Shown here piece by piece: positions 30,133 to 39,006 of a stretch of DNA of 64,000 nucleotides; position 1 is the stretch's first letter; the number at the start of each line of letters is the position of its first letter. Origin of the DNA: JBGNFV01 sp049645705 (GTDB taxonomy: Bacteria > Bacteroidota > Bacteroidia > Cytophagales > Cyclobacteriaceae); the NCBI GenBank assembly GCA_049645705.1, contig JBARUK010000021.1, positions 13,477 to 77,476 of the forward strand. Direction: 5' to 3'. Under the pieces are notes generated by a model. That model did no database searches, was not told where the DNA came from, and worked only from the letters and a program-made list of their open reading frames with translations. The position numbers and the translations under genes were made by a program.

Positions 30133-30588
30133 TTAGCTTATCAGCTTTTTCCAGTCAGCATAACGTGCATCAACCTTTTCTTTTACCGCATCGAAGTTCT
30201 CCCAGGTATCTTTTACGTGATAAAGGCTGGGAAGATCACCTGCAAGCAGTTCCTGGTAGTCCTTTTTGTATATGCCGCCTGCATAGTAGTAGTAGGTAAA
30301 CATGTTACCCTCACGGTTAAAAAGCTCATGACCCAGGTAGCCATCCCATATTTCACTGAGAATGGTAGGGCCTATCTGCCTTCTGTTGAAACGAAATATC
30401 TCTGTATCTGCTTCATCCTCGAAAAACTCGCTGTAGAGTTCTTTTTCGATTATCCATCCCAGGTACATACCAATGTGCAGGTAGGCCTGCTCGATAGGTA
30501 ACGAATCGGGGAAATTGCCTAAAAAGTGATTTTTGGCATTGTCGTAAATGGTTTTATCGAGCACGTTCTTTTTTCCTTCAGTTGTCAT
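30133..30588 (-). CDS. DUF7832-like cytoplasmic protein
   Basis: 151 residues from the ATG at 30588. The stretch 'FLGNFPDSLPIEQAYLHIGM' followed by 'YLGWIIEKELYSEFFEDEAD' matches a family of short proteins recognised only as DUF7832, often found with immunity-like or contact-dependent genes. It is acidic and aromatic-rich, with no signal peptide or membrane segment. No toxin or effector gene is adjacent here. Function unknown. Confidence 0.75.
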   Translation of the reverse strand: MTTEGKKNVLDKTIYDNAKNHFLGNFPDSLPIEQAYLHIGMYLGWIIEKELYSEFFEDEADTEIFRFNRRQIGPTILSEIWDGYLGHELFNREGNMFTYYYYAGGIYKKDYQELLAGDLPSLYHVKDTWENFDAVKEKVDARYADWKKLIS

Positions 30589-30871
30589 CCTTCGCAAATA
30601 AATCTTTTTTCTTTATAAACCATTGAACCTGTGTAGGTAATGAAGAGTTCATCTAACTACATCGCCTAAAACCTCTATTCAACGTCCCGAAATTAAGGCA
30701 GTAAAATTCCTCAGCCAATTCAATTCTATCGAAAAACTATCATATACCTGAAAATTCAGGAAGATTGTTACAAGCCCCTAAAAAATAAATTCGATCAGGT
30801 TGGGTATATTTATATTCAGGAAATTCTGGGAACTGCTTATAGCGCAGCCAACCAGGGTGCAAAACGAACTA

Positions 30872-32245
30872 TTGAAAAAACTAGTTTACATAGCGTTAAT
30901 AATCTGCTTGTCAGTGTCTTCTGTAAGTGGAATGATCTCTTCTACCGATCTGCCTTCCTATTATCAGCAGGCATCGGCCAGAGAGAAGGTTATCATCCTT
31001 ATGGACCTGGCCCACGAACAGGCCAAAAAGACTCCTGATGAGGCTATTGAGAGTCTGAACATGGCCTATCTGTTGGCAGACAGCTTGTCTGACCGGAGGG
31101 GCATGATGCGTATTCTGGAACTTCAGGCAGATATTTTCAAGAAGAAAAACGATCCTGTTAACAGCCTTGACCGGTTGGAAAAAATTTCCGTTCTACACGA
31201 TTCTATTGCGAGAGAAACGCGTTCGGGTCAGGTAAAAAACATAAATGATAGCTACGAATCCGAAAAGCAATCAAAGAATCTGGAGATACTAAAGGCCGAG
31301 AAAGAGAAAAATGCGCAGAAACTTACGCAACGCAATTTGTTTTTCTTCGGTCTGGCTGCTATTTCCTGCCTTATCGTGATTTCACTTATTGCGCTCGTAA
31401 GCCGCTACCGCATCACCCAGCATTCCCTGAAAAAGATCAGTATCCAGAACGACCTGCTACAGGAGCAGTTTAATGAATTGGACATGCTCAACCGGAAGCT
31501 GATTGATTCTGAAGAGCAATTCAGAAGTCTTAACAAGAAGAAGGCTAAGTTTTTCGGAACTATATCCAAGGACCTGAAAAATCCTTTCAGTGATCTGAGA
31601 GTAGAGTTGAACGAGCTGATGAATTCGGCCGACACCATGAGTGAGCAGGAACTGAGTAAGAAGGCCCTGCGCATTAATAGTAATGTAGACTACCTGATCG
31701 TACTTATAGAAAACCTCCTGTTCTGGTCGCGTGAGCAGATGGATTCTACCAGGCTGGTAGCTGAAAAGTTTCCGCTGAATCGTCTGATACAGGAAGTAGC
31801 CGATCAGATGCGTATGCAAGCTACCTATCAGGACATCAGGTTCGAAATGAATCTGGATGAAGTGCCGGATATATATGCCGATGAAAATACCATCAGTTTC
31901 ATACTGAAAAATATTTATACGCAGGCTATTACGTATAGCAAATGCCATACGACTATAGGGATAAGCACAAAACAGGCAGACAACTGCGTAGAACTGATTT
32001 TCAAAGCCGAAGGCTTTGAAAGGTATACCGAAGTGCATTCCCTGCTTGAGGAAGCGCACGAGCAGGAACAAATGCAAAAGACATTTTACGAAAAGAGTGG
32101 TAGCCTGGGAGTGATCATGTCCGGTTGGTTTCTGAAGAGGAACAGAGCCAGCTATAAGGTCAGCCAGGAAGGGGTCTATACGTTTTTCCAGTTCATGTTT
32201 CCGGTAGAGGCTATAGAGGACGAATACCTGGTAAATGAAAATTAA
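30872..32245 (+). CDS. Degenerate sensor histidine kinase (pseudokinase), partner of the next gene
   Basis: The likely start is TTG 30872, giving a signal-type N-terminus; an in-frame TTG at 30800 is possible. Residue numbers below are counted from 30800. A TPR-like region (about 50-135) is followed by a coiled coil, a membrane helix (about 178-201), a second coiled coil and then a DHp/ATPase-like region. The phospho-acceptor position reads 'TISKDLKNP' with Lys257 in place of His. In the N box, 'LKNIYTQAITYS', the Mg-binding Asn is replaced by Gln375. No DxGxG is present; only a trace of the G2 loop ('SGSLGVIM') remains. It cannot act as a normal kinase. The stop and the next ATG overlap (TAATG), so the two proteins are made together. 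Confidence 0.85.
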   Translation: MKKLVYIALIICLSVSSVSGMISSTDLPSYYQQASAREKVIILMDLAHEQAKKTPDEAIESLNMAYLLADSLSDRRGMMRILELQADIFKKKNDPVNSLDRLEKISVLHDSIARETRSGQVKNINDSYESEKQSKNLEILKAEKEKNAQKLTQRNLFFFGLAAISCLIVISLIALVSRYRITQHSLKKISIQNDLLQEQFNELDMLNRKLIDSEEQFRSLNKKKAKFFGTISKDLKNPFSDLRVELNELMNSADTMSEQELSKKALRINSNVDYLIVLIENLLFWSREQMDSTRLVAEKFPLNRLIQEVADQMRMQATYQDIRFEMNLDEVPDIYADENTISFILKNIYTQAITYSKCHTTIGISTKQADNCVELIFKAEGFERYTEVHSLLEEAHEQEQMQKTFYEKSGSLGVIMSGWFLKRNRASYKVSQEGVYTFFQFMFPVEAIEDEYLVNEN

Positions 32246-34224
32246 TGATAAAGGGCATAGTCAGATATATAACAGGTATAATACTTACCCTCATGTTGTG
32301 GGCTTCTACAGCTACGTCTCCGGCTGTAGCTGCAGATCCTGAGATCGACTCCGTTTATCAAGCCCGGCAGGATACCCTGCTACACAGAATATTCGACCTG
32401 ACTTACTCTTCCCCTATAGAAGCCCTGCCATATCTGAGAGAGTCCGAAATACTGGCTAAGGAAGAAAAGGATACTGCCTGGCTTGTACTGTTGAATGTGC
32501 AGAATGCGCGTATTGAAGCGAAACTAGGTAATTACCAGTATGCTCTCGACCTCTATCTTCAATCCTTGGATTACTACAAGAGCAATAACCAACTCAACCA
32601 AGAGGCCGATATATATAATGGAGCTGCCATTGTATATCATGACATTGGTGATTACGAGCAGGCACAGGTGTTCTATGATAAGGCTTATCAGATCTACCGT
32701 GAATTAGACTACAAGCCGGGGGAGTCTATGTTACTGAATAACTATGGTGACATGTACTTCGATGCAGGAGACTATACTTCTGCCCGTGAAAACTACCTGA
32801 AAGCACTGGATATCAATCGGGAGTTAGGTTGGGAGGCAGATCAGGCAACACCCTTGCATAATATTGGTCGTGTGTATGCCAAAATGAAGGATTACGAATC
32901 GGCTATTTCTTACCTTAACCAGGCACTTAAACTTGACACAGCATATGGTGTGCTGGACGGAGTAGGGCTCGACTACAAAGAGCTGGGAAATGTATATCTT
33001 GATGCCGGATTGTACGATCAGGCTCTTTTGAACTATGAGAAGAGTCTCGATGTAGCTGAAAATATGGGTATCAGACCACTTAAACTGAGTACCCTGCAGG
33101 CCTTGTCGCAATTATACAAGGTGAATGGAAACCCACGCAAAGCCCTGAATTATTTTGAGTATTACCTTGCCCTGAAGGACAGCATGCTCAATGAGAATGT
33201 ACAGCGTGATATAGCCCAGGCCCAGACCCGTTTTGAACTGGATCAGAAAGATAAAGAGATACAATATCTGGAGTTACAGCAGGAGATCGATGAGAATACG
33301 ATCCGTGACCGTAATATAAAGCTTAGTATAGGCACCGGCCTGGCGCTGCTTATCCTTATCATAACAGGGATTCTGTACTCCCGTTTCCGTATAAAGGTGA
33401 AGATCAAAAATCAAATGGAAGGCAATAACAGTCTGATAGATGAGAGAAGCACCGAGCTGAAAGAAACTAACCAGAAGCTTAAACATAGTAAGGCCAAGCT
33501 GAAAGAACTTAATAGTACCAAGGATAAATTCTTTAGTATAATCTCGCATGACCTTAAGAGTCCGCTGAGATCCCTTTCCGGTCTGTTCAGAATACTGATA
33601 GACCACGCCGATAAGCTTAGCCGTGAGGAAATTATGGCGCTTACAGGTAAGCTGGATCACAGTGTAAGTAACCTGTCTGTACTGTTAGATAATCTGCTGC
33701 AGTGGTCTATGACCCAGATGGGCAGTGTGTCCTATCAGCCTTCTTCTATAGACATTGCAGAGCCTATTACCGAAACGGTCAGGTTGCTGAAACCAGAAGC
33801 AGACCATAAAAACATCAACCTTTCACTTAAGGTAGAAGACAACGGAGAGGTTTTTGCTGACCGCAATATGGTGACCTTCATCATCCGTAACCTGGTCAGT
33901 AATGCTATCAAATTCACACCATCAGGAGGTGAGATACAGGTATTCATCTTTGAACAGAAAGGCTATTTTATTGTAAAAGTGAAGGATGACGGTGTGGGCA
34001 TACCGGAGGAGAACATCAATAAGCTCTTCCGCCTGGAGACATCATTTACCACCGCTGGTACCCAGCAGGAAAAAGGTACCGGTCTGGGGCTTATTCTGTG
34101 CCGTGAGTTTGCTATGAAAAATGGTGGCGATATATCCATCGAGAGTGAAGAGGGTAGAGGGGCTGCCTTTACCATATCCCTGCCCAAAGCACATCAGGGC
34201 GTGCCAGTACACGCTACTGCCTGA
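32245..34224 (+). CDS. TPR-containing sensor histidine kinase
   Basis: 659 residues. After a signal-like segment there are about five or six tetratricopeptide repeats ('AAIVYHDIGDYEQAQVFYDK', 'LNNYGDMYFDAGDYTSAREN', 'LGNVYLDAGLYDQALLNYEK'), a membrane helix at about 357-377, a coiled coil, a HisKA domain with the phospho-acceptor His435 in 'IISHDLKSPLRS', and an intact ATPase domain: 'IIRNLVSNAIKFTP', 'VKDDGVGIPEENI', 'GTGLGLILCREF'. No receiver domain and no response regulator gene are next to it. Translation is coupled to the preceding pseudokinase. Confidence 0.93.
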   Translation: MIKGIVRYITGIILTLMLWASTATSPAVAADPEIDSVYQARQDTLLHRIFDLTYSSPIEALPYLRESEILAKEEKDTAWLVLLNVQNARIEAKLGNYQYALDLYLQSLDYYKSNNQLNQEADIYNGAAIVYHDIGDYEQAQVFYDKAYQIYRELDYKPGESMLLNNYGDMYFDAGDYTSARENYLKALDINRELGWEADQATPLHNIGRVYAKMKDYESAISYLNQALKLDTAYGVLDGVGLDYKELGNVYLDAGLYDQALLNYEKSLDVAENMGIRPLKLSTLQALSQLYKVNGNPRKALNYFEYYLALKDSMLNENVQRDIAQAQTRFELDQKDKEIQYLELQQEIDENTIRDRNIKLSIGTGLALLILIITGILYSRFRIKVKIKNQMEGNNSLIDERSTELKETNQKLKHSKAKLKELNSTKDKFFSIISHDLKSPLRSLSGLFRILIDHADKLSREEIMALTGKLDHSVSNLSVLLDNLLQWSMTQMGSVSYQPSSIDIAEPITETVRLLKPEADHKNINLSLKVEDNGEVFADRNMVTFIIRNLVSNAIKFTPSGGEIQVFIFEQKGYFIVKVKDDGVGIPEENINKLFRLETSFTTAGTQQEKGTGLGLILCREFAMKNGGDISIESEEGRGAAFTISLPKAHQGVPVHATA

Positions 34225-34229
34225 GTTGC

Positions 34230-35462
34230 TTATCCAAAAAAGAAGTACGCAATCGCTATACTGGCAATGATGCCCGCAAAATCAGCCAGCAGACCATAGG
34301 TTACCGCATACCGGCTGTTCTTGATATTGACAGACCCGAAATATAGTGCCAGTACATAAAATGTAGTTTCTGTACTGCCCTGCATCACACTGGCCAGCCT
34401 TCCCGCGAAGCTGTCTACGCCTTCCGCTTCCATTACATCCAGCATCATACCACGCGCACCCGATCCGCTAAGGGGTTTCATGAAGGCCACCGGCAGCGAT
34501 GGGATAAATCGTGTATCGCCTCCCATATCCGCAATGGTGCCGCTAATAGTCTGATTGATCAGGTCAAGGGTGCCAGAAGCTCTGAAGGCCGCTATAGCGG
34601 TCAGTATGGCCACTAGGTAGGGAATGATCTTGATGGCTACCTGAAACCCTTCTTTGGCACCGCTTACGAAACTTTCGTATACGTTAACCCGGTTTTTCCA
34701 GCCTAGCAGGATGAAGCCTATAATGATCGAGAACAGAACGACGTGGGCTATATTGGCCGATACCACCTGCATAGTTTCCCGGTCCAGCGTCTGCAGGTAC
34801 CACATGCCGCCGCCAAGAAGTGTCGCTATGGCTACAAGGTAGCCGATAATGACCGGGTCAAAGAAATTAATGCGCTGTTTGAGTCCTACCGCGATCAGGC
34901 CTACCATAGTAGAAAAGGCGGTAGCCAGGAGGATAGGCAAAAATATGTCTGCAGGGTCGGCCGCACCTGCTTCTGCGCGGTACACCATGATATTTATCGG
35001 TATCAGTGTCAGGCCTGATGTATTTAGTACCAGAAACATGATCTGGGCATCAGAGGCCTTTTTCTTATCAGGGTTTAGTTCCTGCAGGCCTTCCATAGCC
35101 TTGAGCCCCATAGGTGTGGCGGCATTGTCCAGACCCAGCAGGTTGGCACTGAAGTTCATAACGATAGGTGTCATGACTGGATGGTTACGGGGCACTGAGG
35201 GGAACAGACGCCTGAACAACGGGCCTATCACTACACTCAGAACCTTCACAATACCCCCTTTTTCGCCGATACGCATAATACCCATCCAGAATGCAAGAAT
35301 GCCCGTCAGGAAAAGTGATATCTCGAAACCGTTACGGGCGGCTCCGAAGATAGCATTGACAATGGAGGGGAATACTGTGGTGTCGCCTACTACTATTAGC
35401 TTGATGAGAGCAACAACAAAGGCAATGAGGAAAAATGCGATCCAAAGGTAATTTAATACCAT
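34230..35462 (-). CDS. Fused SpmA/SpmB-type nucleoside-recognition membrane protein
   Basis: 410 residues, highly hydrophobic with about ten predicted membrane helices. The N-terminal half is SpmA-like ('ILAFWMGIMRIGEKGG', 'MNFSANLLGLDNAATPMGLK', 'MFLVLNTSGLTLIP') and the C-terminal half SpmB-like ('IIPYLVAILTAIAAFRASG', 'MKPLSGSGARGMMLDVMEAE', 'STETTFYVLALYFGS'). Non-sporulating Bacteroidota carry the two as one protein with a presumed transport role; the substrate is unknown. Its stop lies 5 bp from the convergent kinase stop. Confidence 0.9.
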   Translation of the reverse strand: MVLNYLWIAFFLIAFVVALIKLIVVGDTTVFPSIVNAIFGAARNGFEISLFLTGILAFWMGIMRIGEKGGIVKVLSVVIGPLFRRLFPSVPRNHPVMTPIVMNFSANLLGLDNAATPMGLKAMEGLQELNPDKKKASDAQIMFLVLNTSGLTLIPINIMVYRAEAGAADPADIFLPILLATAFSTMVGLIAVGLKQRINFFDPVIIGYLVAIATLLGGGMWYLQTLDRETMQVVSANIAHVVLFSIIIGFILLGWKNRVNVYESFVSGAKEGFQVAIKIIPYLVAILTAIAAFRASGTLDLINQTISGTIADMGGDTRFIPSLPVAFMKPLSGSGARGMMLDVMEAEGVDSFAGRLASVMQGSTETTFYVLALYFGSVNIKNSRYAVTYGLLADFAGIIASIAIAYFFFG

Positions 35463-35956
35463 AAAGGTTTGAACTCAGTTATGTGGCGGGGATTATTATC
35501 ACTTGGTTTGTCTCAAATGATAAATATTAAAAAAATACACCAATTCGTTGCTTTACTACAGGTCTTTTGTTTGCAAATAATACATAAGGTATTGATTATC
35601 AGATGTTAGCTATAATGGTTCTCAAATGGTGAAATGTAGTAACTGGTAGGTTTTTCATGTTAGGTAAATATGAATAAACTATCCCTGAAGCTAAAAAAGG
35701 GGCATTCTGTTACGTCTTACATGATTATCACTCTTCAGGTCACACACGCTTTTTTTTACTTCGCCTACAATTCATTTATTTGTATAGATCAGACAAATAG
35801 ATCTGGTTATTAAGCTATTAGAAGTTGGTGGGACAACTATAGCACACATTTGAGCAAACAGTAAACGACTAATATCCCGCTAATTTCGAGTCCTTAACGG
35901 ACTAAAGGGATGTGATCTTATTTGATCCATCCCTTTTCTTTTTCATTTTTGTGCTT
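35463..35956. other. Long AT-rich intergenic region between divergent genes
   Basis: No convincing reading frame, tRNA or riboswitch was found in these roughly 490 bp. The only structured part is the hairpin pair near 35,890-35,940 listed separately. It should hold promoters for the SpmAB-like gene (minus) and the lipoprotein gene (plus). Confidence 0.4.
35904..35947 (+). terminator. Terminator-like hairpin just upstream of a lipoprotein gene
   Basis: AAAGGGAT (35904-35911) pairs with ATCCCTTT (35929-35936), with an inner GATC/GATC pairing, and a T-rich tail follows. A small GTCC/GGAC hairpin precedes it. It lies 10-50 bp before the lipoprotein ATG at 35957, with no gene upstream on this strand, so it could be an attenuator or the end of a small RNA. 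Confidence 0.5.
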
Positions 35957-36460
35957 ATGAAAAGACTCCCGGTTCTGCTTCTTATCGCCATGATAGCTTT
36001 TTCCTGCCTGAGTGAGGAGGAAGACTTTGCCGGTTTTACGTCAGGCCAGGTGGAACGTCTGGTCACGGCAGATTCCCTTAAAGCCTGGCAAATATCTTCA
36101 GTACTAAATGATGGGGAGCTTCTGCCCCTGACCGGAACAGATAGTTGCATCTACCAGTACAGGTATCATTTCACTTCATTTATCGGAAATGATTCTACAA
36201 CCGTATACCTGCGTAATGACCCGGCTTTTACCTGCCAGGCCGATACGATTGCATTCTTCTGGACCACCTTGTTTGAAGAAGAAGAGGAGGACCTGGCAGT
36301 GATATTTCCCCGGCTTATAGTAGGTACGGACAGTGGCAATATCATCACCCGCCTGACTCTGCTGACTGATAGCCAGATGGAATGGCAGTTACTTAGCGAA
36401 GACCAGGAAACTCCCGCAGACCCTGAGCTCTACATCCGGTTTACCAGCATTACCGATTAA
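35957..36460 (+). CDS. Small lipoprotein of unknown function
   Basis: 167 residues from the ATG at 35957. The start is placed here because it gives a short basic n-region, a hydrophobic core and the lipobox 'IAFSC'. The mature part is acidic (including 'FEEEEEDLAV') with four or fewer other cysteines and no known domain. The last 11 bp overlap the convergent rsmE gene. A terminator-like hairpin precedes the start. Confidence 0.72.
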   Translation: MKRLPVLLLIAMIAFSCLSEEEDFAGFTSGQVERLVTADSLKAWQISSVLNDGELLPLTGTDSCIYQYRYHFTSFIGNDSTTVYLRNDPAFTCQADTIAFFWTTLFEEEEEDLAVIFPRLIVGTDSGNIITRLTLLTDSQMEWQLLSEDQETPADPELYIRFTSITD

Positions 36461-37151
36461 GTAATGCCAGGGTATGTATGGCTGCCAGTCCGGCTGTTTC
36501 CGTACGAAGGCGTGAGGTGCCCAGGCTCACGGGGATAAACCCGGCAGATCTGGCCCTGTCTACTTCATCTTTACTAAAATCACCTTCAGGCCCTATCAGT
36601 ACGATGCAGGGATGCTCGAATTCGGCTATGTCGAACAGGTGATCATGCACCTCGTCATCTATCCACGCAATGTATTTGCCTACATAAGCTTTAGAAGTGA
36701 GGTCCAGTAACTCATCAAAGTCCAGGAGGCCCTCCATTTTAGGAAGGTAAGCGGTCAGGGACTGTTTCATGGCACTCAGCGCTTTGCGTTCGAGCCGCTC
36801 CATTTTCAATATTCTTCTCTCGGAGTGCTCACTCTGAAAGAAGAACAACTCACGGATCCCGATCTCTACGGCTTTTTCAGTCAGCCATTCTATTCGGTCC
36901 ATGTTTTTAGTAGGCGCTATGGCCAGTGCCATAGGAGGCAGGGGGGGCTGTTTTGAGTGCTGAGACAGCGCTACGTGACATCGCTTAGGATTGGCCTGCA
37001 ATATGGTTGCCAGGCACATATTACCATTCCCGTCTGTCAGTTGCAGTGTGTCACCTTCATTTTTCCTCAGCACCTTGATCAGGTGTCTGCTTTCTTCTTC
37101 TTCCAGAAATGTTTTGTCACCTGTCAGGTCCGAATGATAGTATAGATCCAT
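36450..37151 (-). CDS. rsmE: 16S rRNA (uracil1498-N3)-methyltransferase
   Basis: 233 residues. N-terminal PUA-like domain ('HLIKVLRKNEGDTLQLTDGN') and C-terminal SPOUT methyltransferase domain with trefoil knot: 'CIVLIGPEGDFSKDEVD' and 'VSLGTSRLRTETAGLAAI', the SAM-binding signatures of RsmE. It methylates U1498 of 16S rRNA. The 'ALAIAPTKNMDRIEWLTEKA' stretch is also diagnostic. Followed by no related gene. Confidence 0.95.
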   Translation of the reverse strand: MDLYYHSDLTGDKTFLEEEESRHLIKVLRKNEGDTLQLTDGNGNMCLATILQANPKRCHVALSQHSKQPPLPPMALAIAPTKNMDRIEWLTEKAVEIGIRELFFFQSEHSERRILKMERLERKALSAMKQSLTAYLPKMEGLLDFDELLDLTSKAYVGKYIAWIDDEVHDHLFDIAEFEHPCIVLIGPEGDFSKDEVDRARSAGFIPVSLGTSRLRTETAGLAAIHTLALLNR

Positions 37152-37243
37152 TTGTTAGGTTATACGGATAATGCGAATCAAAGTATATAGCGGGAAGAAG
37201 ATCCCGGTCTGATATGAGGCGGGACATTAGTTACAGAGTGCTT

Positions 37244-37504
37244 TCAGCTTTTTTGATGAAGGCTTTCTACGAAGGTAATGTAACCCCTCATAGCATCTTC
37301 TTTTGACATGCCTTTCAGCATAGCCCAGGCATCGTACTTAGCTATACCTTTAAAGTCGAAGCCACCAGGCCGCTCGTCGGATACGTCACCTTCGGTTGCC
37401 TGCTTGTATAGTGCGTACAGCTTCAGCAACTCTTCATTAGATGGTCTTTCAGTAAGTTCTCTGGAATGACCTTTCGCCTTCTCAAATGACTCTTTTAATT
37501 CCAT
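37244..37504 (-). CDS. Acyl-CoA-binding protein (ACBP)
   Basis: 86 residues, a single ACBP domain of the usual length. The signature 'LKLYALYKQATEGDV' is present, with 'FDFKGIAKYDAWAMLKGMSK', which supplies the Tyr, Lys and Trp that bind the acyl-CoA. It buffers long-chain acyl-CoA esters in the cytoplasm. It is downstream of citrate synthase but separated from it by a strong terminator, so it probably has its own promoter. Confidence 0.93.
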   Translation of the reverse strand: MELKESFEKAKGHSRELTERPSNEELLKLYALYKQATEGDVSDERPGGFDFKGIAKYDAWAMLKGMSKEDAMRGYITFVESLHQKS

Positions 37505-37522
37505 GTTATGAAAGTATGGTAA

Positions 37523-37562
37523 ATAAAAAAGCTGTTTCGGAAGTCAAGGTCCGAAACAGCTT
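37523..37562 (-). terminator. Intrinsic terminator after citrate synthase
   Basis: A 13-bp perfect stem (37562-37550 with 37541-37529 read on the minus strand), 8-nt loop and a T run, 21 bp after the gltA stop. Confidence 0.88.
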
Positions 37563-37582
37563 ACTGAGTAGTTTCTTTCAGC

Positions 37583-38869
37583 CTACCTTTCGTCTATAGA
37601 AGGGTATGCCCGCTGATTGCTGCCAACGTAGATCTGACGCGGACGACCGATCGGTTCGTTGTTCTCGCGCATTTCTTTCCACTGGGCGATCCAGCCGGGC
37701 AGACGTCCGAGAGCAAACATCACAGTGAACATTTCAGTAGGAATACCCATGGCACGGTAGATAATACCGCTATAGAAGTCTACGTTAGGGTAGAGCTTTC
37801 TTTCCACGAAGTAATCGTCGTTCAGAGCTGTTTCTTCCAGGCCTTTGGCTATGTCCAGTACAGGATCCTGGATACCTAGCTTGGCCAGTACGTCATCGGC
37901 TGCTTTCTTGATGATACGGGCACGGGGATCGAAGTTCTTATACACCCTGTGACCGAAGCCCATAAGGCGGAACGAATCGTCCTTATCTTTTGCCTTGTCG
38001 ATATACTTTTTCACATCTCCGCCATCGGCTTTGATATTTTCCAGCATTTCGATAACTGCCTGGTTGGCACCTCCGTGCAGAGGACCCCACAGGGCATTGA
38101 TACCGGCCGAAACAGAAGCATAGAGGCTGGCTTTGGAGCTACCTACTATACGAACGGTAGAGGCAGAGCAGTTCTGCTCATGATCCGCATGCAGGATCAG
38201 AAGTTTGTCGAGAGCGTCCGCTACCACAGGATCTACCTCATACTGCTCGGCAGGTAGTGAAAACATCATTTTCAGGAAATTGGAGCAGTAGTCGAGGCTG
38301 TTGTCAGGGTAGTTTACAGGATGTCCTACCTCATTCTTGTAAGCCCATGCAGCAAAGGTAGGCATCTTAGACAGTATGCGGATGATGCTGAGGTTAGTCG
38401 CGTCCCAGCTACGGTTAGGGTCAAGAGACTCCGGGTAGAAAGCTGTCAGCGAGCATACCAGCGAAGACAGTGTTCCCATAGGGTGCGAGTTGCTGGGAAA
38501 ACCGTCGAGTATTTTCTTAATGTCCTCGTGAACGAGTGTATGAGTGGTGATCTCACGCTTAAAGCTGTCGAACTCATCTTTCTTAGGAAGGACACCATAT
38601 ATAAGAAGGTAGGCTACTTCTAAAAATGAAGACTTCTCGGCAAGGTCTTCTATGCTGTAACCACGGTAGCGCAGGATACCCTGCTCACCATCCAAAAAAG
38701 TGATAGCACTGGTTGTGCTACCAGTGTTTTTAAATCCGGGGTCTATGGTAATTAGTCCGGACTGAGCACGAAGCTGACTGATATCGATGGCCCGCTCATT
38801 TTCGGTGCCTTCGGTTATCGGAAGCTCGTAAGTCTTACCGTCTACTTTTAATTCTGCAACGTTTGACAT
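37583..38869 (-). CDS. gltA: Citrate synthase
   Basis: 428 residues, a type II (hexameric-type) length. It condenses oxaloacetate and acetyl-CoA at the entry of the TCA cycle. Active-site stretches are visible: 'LHADHEQNCSASTVRIVGSS' (His), 'LWGPLHGGANQAVIEML' (His) and 'LMGFGHRVYKNFDPRARI' (His/Arg), with the catalytic Asp near 'NVDFYSGIIYRAMGIP'. Monocistronic, with a terminator downstream. Confidence 0.97.
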   Translation of the reverse strand: MSNVAELKVDGKTYELPITEGTENERAIDISQLRAQSGLITIDPGFKNTGSTTSAITFLDGEQGILRYRGYSIEDLAEKSSFLEVAYLLIYGVLPKKDEFDSFKREITTHTLVHEDIKKILDGFPSNSHPMGTLSSLVCSLTAFYPESLDPNRSWDATNLSIIRILSKMPTFAAWAYKNEVGHPVNYPDNSLDYCSNFLKMMFSLPAEQYEVDPVVADALDKLLILHADHEQNCSASTVRIVGSSKASLYASVSAGINALWGPLHGGANQAVIEMLENIKADGGDVKKYIDKAKDKDDSFRLMGFGHRVYKNFDPRARIIKKAADDVLAKLGIQDPVLDIAKGLEETALNDDYFVERKLYPNVDFYSGIIYRAMGIPTEMFTVMFALGRLPGWIAQWKEMRENNEPIGRPRQIYVGSNQRAYPSIDER

Positions 38870-39006
38870 GTTGAGTTGAAGATTTATATGTTACTACAGG
38901 GGCTCTGGTAAATCGCAAGCGAATTTACGGAAAAGGTACCCAAATAAAAAATCAGTATGCAGATTAATGCAAACGCTTGCATGCCCTTTCCGTGTGGAAA
39001 ACGGGC

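Noticed and set aside
38870..39006. Inverted repeats near 38,970 as a terminator between citrate synthase and the AlkB-like gene
   Set aside because: Short stems without a T run on either strand, and the citrate synthase start rather than its end lies here.
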